In this document: piece by piece, positions 30,089 through 39,396 of the stretch
Position numbering within the stretch: position 1 is the first letter of the stretch
Layout of the letters: every line of letters starts with the position of its first letter
Assembly (NCBI RefSeq): GCF_030684035.1
Contig: NZ_JAUXPI010000036.1
Location: 1 to 55,841 of the forward strand
Origin: Phaeovulum sp.
GTDB taxonomy: Bacteria; Pseudomonadota; Alphaproteobacteria; Rhodobacterales; Rhodobacteraceae
Reading direction: 5' to 3'
DNA: 55,841 nucleotides
Notes under the pieces: generated by a model
What the model was told of the DNA's origin: nothing
Seen by the model: the letters and a program-made list of their open reading frames with translations, nothing else
The model's database searches: none
Position numbers and translations under genes: made by a program

Positions 30089-30102
30089 TTGATATGGATC
30101 AA
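30089..30102 (-). promoter_or_regulatory. perfect FNR/FnrL box TTGAT-N4-ATCAA upstream of hemA
   Basis: TTGATATGGATCAA matches the FNR consensus exactly. It lies about 240 bp before the hemA start, in the 429-bp gene-free stretch 29856-30284. hemA is the only gene reading away from it. In Rhodobacter sphaeroides hemA is a known FnrL target, which supports the assignment. Confidence 0.75.
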
Positions 30103-30240
30103 TTTTCGGGAATCAACTGTGGTTAGACTAATTCCAGTCTTTGCGGAGACCAGCTGGCCGGGCATGGTAGTTCGAGGGTGATCTGCTTGCCAGTCCGCTG
30201 CCCGAGCAGATGTGATCCGGTCTGCATAGGGCAAATGAAA

Positions 30241-30271
30241 GGGGCGCGGAGGCAACTCCGCGCCCCTTTTT
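30241..30271. terminator. strong terminator after the LysM gene
   Basis: GGGGCGCGGAG (30241-30251) and CTCCGCGCCCC (30256-30266) form an 11-bp stem with a GCAA loop. A T5 run follows on the plus strand and TTTCATTT on the minus strand. The LysM gene ends 14 bp away on the minus strand, so it is the most likely user. It also isolates the hemA promoter region. Confidence 0.8.
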
Positions 30272-30284
30272 CGTGCGCAGTCGC

Positions 30285-32087
30285 TCAGTCCGGGATGGTG
30301 AACACCTGACCGGGATAGATCAGGTCGGGGTTGCGGATCTGGTCGCGGTTGGCCTCGAACAGTTTCACATAGAGGATGCCTTCGCCGTAGTTCTGGGTCG
30401 CAATGCCCCAGAGGGTATTGCCCTTTTGCACCGTTACCACCCGCACCACAGGCAGGCTCGGATCGGCGCTGGCAGCCGCTTCGGCAGCACTGGCGGCGGC
30501 GAGCACTTCGGGTGCTTCGCGCTTGAGCGGGGATTCGGCGCGCGAGGTGACCTTGCCCGCCGGATCGAGCGCATCGATGCGCAGCGTGTAGATGCCCGGA
30601 GCAACGTCATCCAGCACGATGCGCCAGTGGCCGATCGCGCCAACCTGCGCCGTGGCGCGTTCGGTGTTGTCGAGGTAGGCACGCACATGGCCCGCCCCAG
30701 CGCCGCGACCCGCAACCACGACCGCGCCGCGCGCGTCATAGCTGATCGAATCGATCACCAGTGCTTCGGGAAGACCTGGCGCGGCGGGTGCGGGTTCGAG
30801 CACGGTAATGCCGCTTGCATCCGCCAGAAGCGCACGCGGCGCGACCGGCTCCAGCGCCACCTGCGCAGGGGTATCGGCTGCGGGGGATACCACAACCGGG
30901 CTATCCGCAGCCGGGGCCTCGGCGGTGCCGGTCGCGACCACTGCGGGAGCCACTTCGGCGGTTGTGGGTGGCTCGGTTGTGGCGGCGGGAGCAGGCGCTT
31001 CGGTTGCGGCTTGCGCCGTCTGGACCGCTGCGGGCGGTTCGGCGGTGGCCAGTTGAACCGGAGTGTCGGCCTCCACTTCTGATACGGGGGCACCCGGTGC
31101 AGCACTTGCAACCGTCGCTGGCACCTCGGCCGGGGCCACGAGACTCGGCGTCAGGATGACCGTCTGCTCAGAGCCGATCACCCGCCCGTCGGCAAGCGCG
31201 ATGCGCAGCGTCAATGCGCGCGGAGCCTCCGAATGGGGTAGGCTGAACATCGCCACGAACTGGCCGCGCGCGCTGGCCAATGCCTGCGCCGCCTCGACGC
31301 CGTCAACCAAAACCGTGACGCCAAGCCCGGCAAGCGCCTGCCCGGCGATGACAACCGAGCCGTCAGGTGCCGCGCGCACGGTATCGAATCGCGGTGGCGC
31401 AACTTCGGCCAGCATCTGCGGCACCGCGGGTGCGGCGGCGGGTGCAGGGGCGGCGCTGGTGGCGCTTTCAACGGTGGCTGGAACCTCGAGGGTTGCGGTC
31501 GGCGCATCGGGAACCGCCGGAGCCTCGGTGGCAACGGCAACCGCCGCCGGAGCCTCGGGGGCTACGGCAGGTGCATCGGCAACCGCCGCCGGAGCCTCGG
31601 GGGATACGGCAACCGCCGCCGGAGCCTCGGGGGATACGGCAGGTGCATCGGCAACTGCAGTCGGAGCCTCGGGGGTTGCGGTCGGGGCATCGGCAACCAC
31701 AGCCGGAGCCTCGGGGGCAACGGCAGGCGCATCCGCAACCACAGCCGGAGCCTCGGGCGTTGCCACAGGCGCATCCGCGACCGCCGCCGGAGCCTCGGGC
31801 GTTGCCGCAGGCGCATCGGCAACCGCCGCCGGGCTTTCCGTGGTCGCCGGCGCGGTGGATGCCGTCGGTGGCGCAGAGGTGGGCACATCGGGCAGGCTCG
31901 CTACCCCAGACGGTTGCGGCGCGTCCGGAACGACGACGGGCCTACTGAGCATCCAGCCGCCAAGGCCGAGCACCACCACCGCCACTGCCGCCGCCGCACC
32001 GATCAGCACGCCGCGCCCGCTGGCCGCAGCCCCTGATGCCGCCGCTGAAACTGGCGTTTCGCCGCCGCCCGTGTTGTCGTCGCTCAT
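30285..32087 (-). CDS. LysM-domain protein with long Ala/Pro/Val repeat region
   Basis: This 600-residue protein has a short cytoplasmic N-terminus and one membrane helix (about residues 25-45, [22 protein letters not shown]). A low-complexity region built on a 14-residue unit resembling [14 protein letters not shown] follows, then beta-rich Ig-like segments ([45 protein letters not shown]). The C-terminal LysM module is [49 protein letters not shown]. LysM binds peptidoglycan, so the protein probably spans from membrane to wall. ATG 32087 follows GGGGGAG. Its function beyond wall binding is unknown. Confidence 0.85.
   Translation of the reverse strand: MSDDNTGGGETPVSAAASGAAASGRGVLIGAAAAVAVVVLGLGGWMLSRPVVVPDAPQPSGVASLPDVPTSAPPTASTAPATTESPAAVADAPAATPEAPAAVADAPVATPEAPAVVADAPAVAPEAPAVVADAPTATPEAPTAVADAPAVSPEAPAAVAVSPEAPAAVADAPAVAPEAPAAVAVATEAPAVPDAPTATLEVPATVESATSAAPAPAAAPAVPQMLAEVAPPRFDTVRAAPDGSVVIAGQALAGLGVTVLVDGVEAAQALASARGQFVAMFSLPHSEAPRALTLRIALADGRVIGSEQTVILTPSLVAPAEVPATVASAAPGAPVSEVEADTPVQLATAEPPAAVQTAQAATEAPAPAATTEPPTTAEVAPAVVATGTAEAPAADSPVVVSPAADTPAQVALEPVAPRALLADASGITVLEPAPAAPGLPEALVIDSISYDARGAVVVAGRGAGAGHVRAYLDNTERATAQVGAIGHWRIVLDDVAPGIYTLRIDALDPAGKVTSRAESPLKREAPEVLAAASAAEAAASADPSLPVVRVVTVQKGNTLWGIATQNYGEGILYVKLFEANRDQIRNPDLIYPGQVFTIPD
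31480..31840 (-). repeat. tandem 42-bp coding repeat inside the LysM gene
   Basis: About seven to nine imperfect copies of a 42-bp unit encode xAVADAPxxxPEAP. Several units are shortened in multiples of three bases, keeping the frame. The pattern suggests expansion and contraction by slippage or unequal recombination. Confidence 0.75.
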
Positions 32088-32231
32088 GCACTCCCCCAGT
32101 CCCGGCTCCGGCACTCCGCCGCAACCGCTTGAGCCTCTGTAGCAAGACCGTTACCAAGGCTCAAGAAATGCCGGAGCGGTCGCGCCCGACCCTCGCGCTG
32201 CGCGGCATTGCTGCAACTGAAAGGAAACACC

Positions 32232-32789
32232 GTGCCCCTGCCCCGTCCCTCGGTCTGCGTCTATTGCGGCGCGCGCGCGGGCACCCGCCCCAGCTATACC
32301 GCCACCGCGCAGGCGACCGGTGCCATGCTTGCGGCGCGCGGCTGGCGGCTGGTCTACGGCGCAGGCGATGTCGGCCTGATGGGCGAGGTGGCGCGCGCCG
32401 CGATGGCAGCGGGTGGCCAGTGCTTTGGTGTCATTCCGGCGCATCTTTACAACCGCGAAGTCGGCAAGCGCGACCTGTCCACCTTCATCATCACCGAAGA
32501 CATGCACGAGCGCAAAAAGGTCATGTACATGAACTCGGGCGCGATCGTGGTGCTGCCGGGCGGCGCGGGCTCGCTTGATGAGCTTTTCGAGGTGCTGACC
32601 TGGCGCCAGCTCGGGCTGCACGCGAAGCCGATTCTGCTTCTGGATACCGAGGGTTACTGGCAACCGCTGATGGCGTTGCTGCGGCATCTGGTGGCCGAGG
32701 GCTTCGCCGATGCAAGCTTGCTCGACTATGTCGAACTGCTTCCCGATGTCGCGGCACTGGAATCGCGGCTGGCAACCGCTTTCGGCTGA
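32232..32789 (+). CDS. LOG-family (TIGR00730) protein, putative cytokinin riboside 5'-monophosphate phosphoribohydrolase
   Basis: This roughly 185-residue Rossmann-like protein carries the LOG signature VVLPGGAGSLDELFEVLTW (about 107-125) and a MHERK arginine. The usual GGG in the first motif reads GAG here (VYGAGDVGLMGE, about 41-52). GTG 32232 is chosen because AAGGAAA sits just upstream; a TTG eight codons earlier has no such site. Family members cleave nucleoside 5'-monophosphates to base and ribose phosphate. The real substrate here is unknown. Its 3' end overlaps the converging rarD-like gene by 64 bp. Confidence 0.85.
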   Translation: MPLPRPSVCVYCGARAGTRPSYTATAQATGAMLAARGWRLVYGAGDVGLMGEVARAAMAAGGQCFGVIPAHLYNREVGKRDLSTFIITEDMHERKKVMYMNSGAIVVLPGGAGSLDELFEVLTWRQLGLHAKPILLLDTEGYWQPLMALLRHLVAEGFADASLLDYVELLPDVAALESRLATAFG

Positions 32790-33643
32790 AACAGCCCGGC
32801 ACCGGAATAAAGCGCCAGCGCAACCCAGATCAGCGCGAATGCGGCGCGGTGCCAGGGCGTGAACGGCTCGGCAAAAACCGCGACCGCGCAGAGAAACTGC
32901 AACAGCGGATTGAGGTATTGAACAAGTCCCAGTGTCGCCATCCGCACCCGCCGCGCGGCATAGGCGAAAAGCATCAGCGGGCCGCCGGTCAACACCCCCG
33001 AAAACGCCAGCAGCGCCAAGGTGCGCGCGTCGCCGCCCATCGCAGCGCCACCTTTCGTCGCGATCCAGCCGAGCCAGCCGAAAGCCAGAGGCGCGAGCAG
33101 AAGCACCTCGGCGGTGACCGAGACCAGGGGCGAGACGGCGAGACGTTTTTTCACCAGTCCATAAAGCCCGAAAGTGACCGCGAGCGTCAGCGCCACCCAG
33201 GGCAGGGCACCAAGCCCGAATGCCAGGAGCGCCACCGCCGCTGCCGCCAATGCCACCGCCAGCCACTGCAGAGGCCCAAGCCGTTCGCCCAGCACCGCCA
33301 CCCCCAGCACCACCGCTACCAGCGGAAACAGAAAGTAACCCATCGAGGCGTCGAACGTGCGCCCCACCTGCACCGCCCAGATGAACACCAGCCAGTTTGC
33401 CGAGATCAGCACCGAGGACAGCGCGGTTATTGCCGCGCCCCGCCCAAGAAAAGCCGCGCGCACCTCGCGCAACTTGCCGCTGGAAACCACCACCAGACCA
33501 AAGAAGGCAAGCGACCAGAGGGTGCGGTGCGCCAATACCTGCAAAGGCGGCACTTCGGCGAGCAATTTGTAGTAAAGCGGTGACAGCCCCCAGACCGTGC
33601 AAGCGGCAACGAGCGCCCAAAACCCTTTTGCTGCCTCGCCCAT
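32726..33643 (-). CDS. rarD: RarD-like EamA/DMT family transporter
   Basis: This roughly 305-residue protein has ten hydrophobic segments in two EamA halves. The N-terminus GFWALVAACTVWGLSPLYYKLLAEVPPLQVLAHRTLWS is diagnostic of the RarD subfamily. ATG 33643 is chosen; a GTG one codon earlier is possible. The transported metabolite is unknown. Its C-terminal tail (PKAVASRDSSAATSGSSST) is encoded antisense to the end of the LOG-family gene. Confidence 0.88.
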   Translation of the reverse strand: MGEAAKGFWALVAACTVWGLSPLYYKLLAEVPPLQVLAHRTLWSLAFFGLVVVSSGKLREVRAAFLGRGAAITALSSVLISANWLVFIWAVQVGRTFDASMGYFLFPLVAVVLGVAVLGERLGPLQWLAVALAAAAVALLAFGLGALPWVALTLAVTFGLYGLVKKRLAVSPLVSVTAEVLLLAPLAFGWLGWIATKGGAAMGGDARTLALLAFSGVLTGGPLMLFAYAARRVRMATLGLVQYLNPLLQFLCAVAVFAEPFTPWHRAAFALIWVALALYSGAGLFQPKAVASRDSSAATSGSSST

Positions 33644-33796
33644 CACCCACCCCCGCTTTGCCCGAAGTCATGACCCAAGACACCAACAGAAGGAAGGGCA
33701 CACAGACGATGTTCAATGGCAGGAAGCCAGGAAAATCTGGCTCCACCTGCAATCAGCACAAAACCGAGGGCGGAATCGCCCGCACCCCGTCCCGGT

Positions 33797-33843
33797 TTCT
33801 TCATTGCCTGAAATACCCCGGGGGCGCGGGGGCCTGCCCCCGC
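33797..33843 (-). repeat. intergenic hairpin repeat, copy 2
   Basis: On the minus strand, directly after the preA stop, GCGGGGG and CCCCCGC form a hairpin followed by GCCCCCGGGGTATTT. This matches the arrangement of the copy at 26137-26185: hairpin, CCCCCGGGGTATTT, then an A/G-rich tail. It probably terminates the preTA transcript. Confidence 0.6.
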
Positions 33844-35144
33844 TACTCAGCCGCCCTTGCGCTCGGGTTGTTGGGGTGCGTCGTCCAGTTTGCATAGGCT
33901 GCCGTCGCGCGCCCGGTGCGCTTGTCGACCTCGCCCGGGGCAAGTTCGCGCATGGTAATGCAGCCCGCCACCGGGCAAACATCGACGCAAAGGTTGCAGG
34001 CCACGCATTCCTCTTCCTTCACGGTGAACACGCGATCCGCGCTCATCGCGATGGCCTGGTGGCTGGTATCCTCGCAGGCGGCATAGCAACGCCCGCACTT
34101 GATGCAGTCGGCTTGGCTGATCACCGCCTTGGTGACATAGTTGAGGTTGAGATACTGCCAGTCGGTCACGTTCGGCACCGCGCGGCCCACGAGGTCGGAG
34201 GTGCTGGTGAAACCCTTGGCGTCCATATAGTCGGAAAGCCCCGAAATCATTTCCTGCACGATCTTGAAGCCATAGGTCATCACCGCGGTGCAAACCTGCA
34301 CATTGCCCGCGCCAAGCGCCATGAATTCCGCCGCGTCGCGCCAGGTCGTGACCCCGCCGATGCCCGAAATCGGCAGCCCGCGGGTGGCGGGATTGCGGGC
34401 AATCTCGGCCACCATGTTGAGCGCGATCGGCTTTACCGCCGGGCCGCAATAGCCGCCATGGGTGCCCTTGCCGTCAAGCGTCGGTTGCGGCGCGAAAAGG
34501 TCGAGATCGACCGAGGTGATCGAGTTGATGGTGTTGATCAGGCTCACCGCATCGGCACCGCCGCGCAACGCCGCCTCGGCGGGCTTGCGGATGTCGGCGA
34601 TATTGGGGGTCAGCTTCACGATCACCGGCATGCGGGTGTTTTCCTTGCACCAGCGGGTGACCATTTCAATGTATTCGGGCACCTGCCCCACCGCACTGCC
34701 CATGCCGCGTTCGGCCATGCCATGCGGGCAGCCGAAGTTGAGCTCCACCCCGTCGGCATCGGTTTCCTCGACCCGCTTCAGGATCGCCTTCCAGCTATCC
34801 TCGGTGCAGGGCACCATCAGGCTGACCACCAGCGCGCGGTCGCGCCAGTCGCGCTTGACCTGCTTGATCTCGCGCAGGTTCACCTCCAGCGGGCGGTCGG
34901 TGATAAGCTCGATGTTGTTGAGACCCAGAAGGCGGCGGTCGGCCCCCCAGATCGCGCCATAGCGCGGGCCATTGACGTTGACCACCGGCGGGCCATCCTC
35001 GCCCAGAGTTTTCCAGACAACGCCGCCCCAGCCTGCCTGATAGGCGCGGCGAACGTTGTATTCCTTATCTGTGGGCGGAGCCGAGGCGAGCCAAAACGGG
35101 TTGGGTGATTTGATGCCAATGAAGGTGGTGTTCAGGTCTGCCAT
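33843..35144 (-). CDS. preA: NAD-dependent dihydropyrimidine dehydrogenase subunit PreA
   Basis: This 433-residue protein has a dihydroorotate-dehydrogenase-like FMN barrel with the catalytic motif LNFGCPHGM (Cys139). A C-terminal ferredoxin domain carries two [4Fe-4S] motifs: CIKCGRCYAAC and CVACNLCVDVCP. It reduces uracil and thymine to their dihydro forms with electrons from PreT. Its start is 1 bp after the preT stop, so the two are translationally coupled. The downstream ring-opening genes (dihydropyrimidinase, beta-ureidopropionase) are not in the window. Confidence 0.96.
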   Translation of the reverse strand: MADLNTTFIGIKSPNPFWLASAPPTDKEYNVRRAYQAGWGGVVWKTLGEDGPPVVNVNGPRYGAIWGADRRLLGLNNIELITDRPLEVNLREIKQVKRDWRDRALVVSLMVPCTEDSWKAILKRVEETDADGVELNFGCPHGMAERGMGSAVGQVPEYIEMVTRWCKENTRMPVIVKLTPNIADIRKPAEAALRGGADAVSLINTINSITSVDLDLFAPQPTLDGKGTHGGYCGPAVKPIALNMVAEIARNPATRGLPISGIGGVTTWRDAAEFMALGAGNVQVCTAVMTYGFKIVQEMISGLSDYMDAKGFTSTSDLVGRAVPNVTDWQYLNLNYVTKAVISQADCIKCGRCYAACEDTSHQAIAMSADRVFTVKEEECVACNLCVDVCPVAGCITMRELAPGEVDKRTGRATAAYANWTTHPNNPSARAAE

Positions 35145-35145
35145 T

Positions 35146-36483
35146 TCATGCCCCCTTCAGGCTTGCGTGAATATCCATGGCCACGTCGCGGCCCTCGGCC
35201 ACTGCGGTCACGGTCAGATCATCGCCGCCGACCGCGCAATCTCCGCCAGCCCAGACATTCGGCAAGCTGGTGCGCCCCGCGCCGGTCACCGCGATCTTGT
35301 TCCCGTCGAGCGCCAGCGGCACCGGCGTTCCCGCAAGCCGCTGCCCGATCGCGGTGAACAGCTGATCGGCTTTCAGGCGAAATGTCTGGCTGGTCAGTTC
35401 CAGCCCCTTCGGGCCGGGCCTAGTGTAGGCAAATTCGACCTCGCGCACTGCGCCCGCCCCGAAAATCGCCACCGGTGCTGCATTCGGGATGATCTTCACA
35501 CCGCTTGCCGTCGCGTGGTCCTGTTCATGGCGGCTGGCAGGCATTTCCGCCTGACTTCTGCGGTAGACGATGGTGACGTTTTCTGCCCCGAGAAGCTTCG
35601 ACTGCACGGCGGCATCAATCGCCGTCATGCCGCCGCCAACCACCACCACGTCGCGCCCGACCGGCAGTTGCGCCAGATCGGATGCCTGCCGCAACTCGCG
35701 GATGAAGTCGGTCGCGGGCAGAACCTGGTCAAGTTGCTCGCCCGCCAGCCCCAGCGCGTTGACCCCGCCGAGGCCAATGCCCAGAAACACCGCGTCATGG
35801 CCTGCGCGCAGGTCATCGAGGCTGCCCTCGCGCCCCAGCGCCCAGCCGCTCACTACGGCAATACCACCGATTTTCAGCAACCATTCGACCTCTGCCTGCG
35901 CAAACCCGCCCGGCACCTTGTAGGCCGCAAGCCCGTATTCGTTCAGGCCCCCGGCCTTGGGCCTTGCATCGTAAAGCGTGACCGCATGGCCCAGCAGCGC
36001 CAGACGATGCGCGCAGGAAAGCCCCGCTGGCCCGGCACCGACCACCGCCACCTTGCGCCCGGTCGGCGCGGCGCGCGTGAAGGGGTGGCCGCCAGCGGCC
36101 ATCAACCTGTCGGTGGCAAAGCGCTGCAATGCGCCGATCTCGACCGGCTTGCCCTCGGCCGCCTCGCGCACGCAAGCCCCTTCGCAGAGGTTTTCTGTCG
36201 GGCAGACGCGGGCACAGGTGCCGCCGAGGATGTTCTGCGCAAAAATGGTGCGCGCGGCGGCCTCGGGGGTATCAGTCGCGATCTGACGGATGAACAGCGG
36301 AATGTCGATGCTCGTCGGGCAGGCAGTCACGCAGGGTGCATCGAAACAGAAATAGCATCGGTCGGCGGCAACCCGCGCCTCGTACATTCCCAAGGGCGGC
36401 GCAACATCGGCGAAATTCGCGGCAAGATGTGCCGCATCAAGTCGGCCTGCCGCGACGCCGGGGGTAAGTTGGCTGTTGGTCAC
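35146..36483 (-). CDS. preT: NAD-dependent dihydropyrimidine dehydrogenase subunit PreT
   Basis: This 445-residue protein resembles the small subunit of glutamate synthase. N-terminal cysteine clusters (RCYFCFDAPCVTACPTSIDIP, CARVCPTENLCEGACVR) bind Fe-S centres. They are followed by the FAD motif VAVVGAGPAGLSCAHRLA and the NAD motif VVVVGGGMTAIDAAV. It passes electrons from NADH to PreA. It is divergent from accB, and a TATTTTA...TAAAATA palindrome lies about 50 bp upstream. Confidence 0.95.
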   Translation of the reverse strand: MTNSQLTPGVAAGRLDAAHLAANFADVAPPLGMYEARVAADRCYFCFDAPCVTACPTSIDIPLFIRQIATDTPEAAARTIFAQNILGGTCARVCPTENLCEGACVREAAEGKPVEIGALQRFATDRLMAAGGHPFTRAAPTGRKVAVVGAGPAGLSCAHRLALLGHAVTLYDARPKAGGLNEYGLAAYKVPGGFAQAEVEWLLKIGGIAVVSGWALGREGSLDDLRAGHDAVFLGIGLGGVNALGLAGEQLDQVLPATDFIRELRQASDLAQLPVGRDVVVVGGGMTAIDAAVQSKLLGAENVTIVYRRSQAEMPASRHEQDHATASGVKIIPNAAPVAIFGAGAVREVEFAYTRPGPKGLELTSQTFRLKADQLFTAIGQRLAGTPVPLALDGNKIAVTGAGRTSLPNVWAGGDCAVGGDDLTVTAVAEGRDVAMDIHASLKGA

Positions 36484-36533
36484 GAGCGACCTCCCTGATT
36501 GGTCCGATTTTCCTCAGGCTGCCACAGGGTCAT

Positions 36534-36555
36534 TATTTTATCAAATGGTAAAATA
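36534..36555 (-). promoter_or_regulatory. A/T-rich palindrome TATTTTA-N8-TAAAATA upstream of preT
   Basis: TATTTTA (36534-36540) and TAAAATA (36549-36555) are exact inverted repeats around TCAAATGG. It stands out in a GC-rich divergent region of 273 bp between preT and accB. Its closeness to preT suggests a repressor operator and/or promoter for pyrimidine catabolism. The binding protein is not in the window. Confidence 0.45.
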
Positions 36556-36756
36556 CGCCGCAGTGCGGCAGCGCCAGTGCTGCCTGCAACATGGGCAGCG
36601 CCGTGCGCAGGTGCTGCAAATTGCGACACTCTATCCCCGACACCCGGGCAAACTGATCGCTTTCCCTGCCCTGACGGCTGTCGTATAACCCAGCCGATGA
36701 CGGCGCGGCGCGCCGCAGGGGCAGAGCGGCCCCGCAACCGGACCTCTGAGGACCCC

Positions 36757-37242
36757 ATGAGCAAACACACCCATGAAGACGATGTGGCTTTCATCCAGGC
36801 GCTTGCCGAACTCCTGAACAAGAACGCGTTGACCGAGCTTTCGGTAATGCGCGAATACGGAGAGGATGACAGCCTTGAAGTGCGGGTGGTAAAACAGGCC
36901 CAGATGGTCGCCGCTGCGCCACAGCCTGCGGCCTATGCCGCCGCCCCCGCCGCGGTTGCTGCGGCACCCGCAGCGGTAGCCGCAGTCAGCGATGACCCCG
37001 CCCGCCATCCCGGCGCGGTGCCCTCGCCGATGGTCGGCACGGTTTACCTTTCCGCCGAACCGGGAGCCGAGCCCTTCGTGACCCTGGGCGCGCAGGTAGA
37101 AGAAGGGCAGACGTTGCTCATCATCGAAGCCATGAAAACCATGAACCACATCGGTGCGCCCCGTGCGGGCACCGTGAAGCGCATCCTCGTCGATAACGGC
37201 ACCCCCGCCGAATACGGCACGCCCCTGATGATCGTCGAGTGA
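36757..37242 (+). CDS. accB: biotin carboxyl carrier protein of acetyl-CoA carboxylase
   Basis: This 161-residue protein has an N-terminal helical region ([24 protein letters not shown]), an Ala/Pro-rich linker (about 51-77), and a biotinyl domain ending in [13 protein letters not shown], with Lys127 as the biotinylation site. It carries biotin between the carboxylase and carboxyltransferase of acetyl-CoA carboxylase. ATG 36757 gives the normal length. accC starts 7 bp later. accA and accD are not in the window. Confidence 0.95.
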   Translation: MSKHTHEDDVAFIQALAELLNKNALTELSVMREYGEDDSLEVRVVKQAQMVAAAPQPAAYAAAPAAVAAAPAAVAAVSDDPARHPGAVPSPMVGTVYLSAEPGAEPFVTLGAQVEEGQTLLIIEAMKTMNHIGAPRAGTVKRILVDNGTPAEYGTPLMIVE

Positions 37243-37249
37243 GGCCGCA

Positions 37250-38596
37250 ATGTTCGACAAGATCCTGATCGCGAACCGTGGCGAGATTGCGCTGCGGGTG
37301 ATCCGCGCCTGCCACGAGATGGGCATCGCCTCGGTTGCGGTGCATTCCACCGCCGATGCCGACGCCATGCATGTGCGGATGGCGGACGAATCTGTCTGCA
37401 TCGGGCCAAACCCCTCGACGCTGAGCTATCTCTCCGTGCCGGCGATCGTTTCGGCCTGCGAAATTACCGGCGCGCAGGCAATCCATCCCGGTTACGGCTT
37501 CCTCAGCGAAAACGCAGCTTTCGTGCAGGTGCTGGAAGATCACGGCATCACCTTCATCGGCCCCACTGCGGAACACATCCGCATCATGGGCGACAAGATC
37601 ACCGCCAAGGACACGATGAAAAAGCTCGGCGTGCCCTGCGTGCCCGGCTCTGACGGCGCGGTGGCCGATGTAGCGGCGGCCAAGCGCGAAGCCAAAGCCA
37701 TCGGCTATCCGATCATCATCAAGGCCACCGCTGGCGGCGGTGGTCGTGGCATGAAGGTGGCAAAAGACGAGAGCGAGCTTGAGGTCGCCTTCCGCACCGC
37801 CCGCAGCGAGGCAAAGGCCGCGTTCGGCAATGACGAAGTCTATATGGAAAAGTACCTCCAGACACCGCGTCACATCGAGATTCAGGTGTTTGGCGATGGC
37901 AAGGGCCGTGCCGTGCATCTGGGCGAACGCGACTGCTCGTTGCAGCGCCGCCACCAGAAGGTGATGGAGGAAGCCCCAGGCCCGGTCATTACCGCCGAAC
38001 AGCGCGCCCGGATCGGCAAGATCTGCGCCGATGCGGTGGCACGCATCAACTACATCGGTGCCGGAACCATCGAGTTCCTCTATGAAAACGGCGAGTTCTA
38101 TTTCATCGAAATGAACACCCGCCTGCAGGTCGAACACCCGGTGACCGAAGCAATTTTCGGCGTCGATCTGGTGCGCGAACAGATCCGCGTTGCGGCCGGG
38201 CTGCCGCTCGATTTCACGCAAAAAGACCTCACCATTCGCGGCCACGCCATTGAGGTGCGGCTGAATGCCGAGAAACTGCCGAACTTTACCCCCTGCCCCG
38301 GCAAGATCACCCAATACCACGCGCCGGGCGGGCTTGGCGTGCGCATGGACAGCGCGCTTTACGATGGCTATGTGATCCCGCCGTATTATGACAGCCTGAT
38401 CGGCAAGCTGATCGTGCACGGCCGCGACCGGCCCGAAGCGCTGGCGCGGCTCAACCGCGCCCTGGGCGAATTGATCGTGGACGGGGTCGATACCACGGTG
38501 CCGCTGTTTCGCGCGCTTCTTGCCGAGCCTGACATTCTGGCGGGAAACTATTCGATCCATTGGCTCGAAACCTTTCTTGCCGAGAGCTTCGAATAG
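37250..38596 (+). CDS. accC: biotin carboxylase subunit of acetyl-CoA carboxylase
   Basis: This 448-residue ATP-grasp enzyme begins [21 protein letters not shown]. It contains [35 protein letters not shown], and [12 protein letters not shown], the ATP, bicarbonate and biotin sites. Its length is standard. It carboxylates the biotin on AccB in the first step of fatty acid synthesis. It forms an operon with accB, and aat follows 152 bp later. Confidence 0.97.
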   Translation: MFDKILIANRGEIALRVIRACHEMGIASVAVHSTADADAMHVRMADESVCIGPNPSTLSYLSVPAIVSACEITGAQAIHPGYGFLSENAAFVQVLEDHGITFIGPTAEHIRIMGDKITAKDTMKKLGVPCVPGSDGAVADVAAAKREAKAIGYPIIIKATAGGGGRGMKVAKDESELEVAFRTARSEAKAAFGNDEVYMEKYLQTPRHIEIQVFGDGKGRAVHLGERDCSLQRRHQKVMEEAPGPVITAEQRARIGKICADAVARINYIGAGTIEFLYENGEFYFIEMNTRLQVEHPVTEAIFGVDLVREQIRVAAGLPLDFTQKDLTIRGHAIEVRLNAEKLPNFTPCPGKITQYHAPGGLGVRMDSALYDGYVIPPYYDSLIGKLIVHGRDRPEALARLNRALGELIVDGVDTTVPLFRALLAEPDILAGNYSIHWLETFLAESFE

Positions 38597-38748
38597 AGGT
38601 TCGGAGCTGCCGCACCGGGCGGGGCTTTCCGGAACAGGCTCGATATTGCCCGGAAAATCGAAGAGCCCCATCTGTTTGCCCCCGCACAAAATCTGCGTCA
38701 CTATGGCCAAAATCCAGCCCAGCCCCGCGATCCGGACAAGCAGACCCG

Positions 38749-39396
38749 ATGCGCCAAGCCGACCCCCCGCTTTCGCCGGAAATGCTGCTTTCGGGCTATG
38801 CGCAGGGTATTTTCCCAATGGCGATGACGCGCGACGAGGCCGAACTGCACTGGTTCGACCCGCCGCGGCGGGGGGTGATGCCGCTTGACGCGCTGCACGT
38901 TTCGCGCTCGCTTCGCCGCCGGGTGCTGCGCTGGAATTACCTCGTGCGTATCGATTCTGCCTTTTGCGAGGTGGTTTCTGCCTGTGGCGCGCGCCCCGAG
39001 ACATGGATCAACGCCGAACTCGCGCGGCTTTACCAAAGCCTGCATGCCTCCGGCCACGCGCATTCGCTTGAAATATGGCAGGAAGACGCACTGGTGGGCG
39101 GCATTTTTGGCGTGACCCTCGGCGGCGCGTTCTTTGGCGAAAGCATGTTTTCGCGCCGCCGCGACGCGTCAAAACTCGCCATGGTCTGGCTTGTCGACCG
39201 GTTGCGGCGCGGCGGCTTTACGCTCTTTGACACGCAATATCTGACGCCGCATCTGGCAAGCCTTGGCGGTATCGAGATCCCGCGCGCCCGATACCACGCA
39301 GCTCTGGCCGATGCGTTGCCCAGGCAGGCAGATTTCGCGCGCCCAGCCGCCGCCTCGCCTCAGGAAATCTTGCAGCGGATCAGCCAGACGTCGTAG
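38749..39396 (+). CDS. aat: leucyl/phenylalanyl-tRNA-protein transferase
   Basis: This 215-residue protein has the Aat blocks LLSGYAQGIFPMA, LHWFDPPRRGVMPL, VGGIFGVTLGGAFFGESMFSRRRDASK, and LFDTQYLTPHLASLGGIEIPR. It adds Leu or Phe to proteins with N-terminal basic residues, marking them for ClpAP degradation. ATG 38749 is used; longer in-frame starts run into unsupported sequence. Its 3' end overlaps the converging DUF2155 gene by 37 bp. Confidence 0.95.
   Translation: MRQADPPLSPEMLLSGYAQGIFPMAMTRDEAELHWFDPPRRGVMPLDALHVSRSLRRRVLRWNYLVRIDSAFCEVVSACGARPETWINAELARLYQSLHASGHAHSLEIWQEDALVGGIFGVTLGGAFFGESMFSRRRDASKLAMVWLVDRLRRGGFTLFDTQYLTPHLASLGGIEIPRARYHAALADALPRQADFARPAAASPQEILQRISQTS

Noticed and set aside
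29837-30181. Small frames in the hemA leader
   Set aside because: They lack ribosome sites and domains and overlap the FNR and RegA-type sites; the stretch reads as regulatory DNA.
31480-31840. Possible CRISPR array because of regular repeats
   Set aside because: The units are contiguous, imperfect and coding, without unique spacers; no cas genes are present.
31063-32142. Plus-strand Ala/Gly/Ser-rich frame opposite the LysM gene
   Set aside because: It is the mirror of the 42-bp repeat array and has no start context or domains.
33713-33982. Small minus-strand frame spanning the preA end and intergenic DNA
   Set aside because: It overlaps the preA ferredoxin domain in another frame and includes the hairpin repeat.
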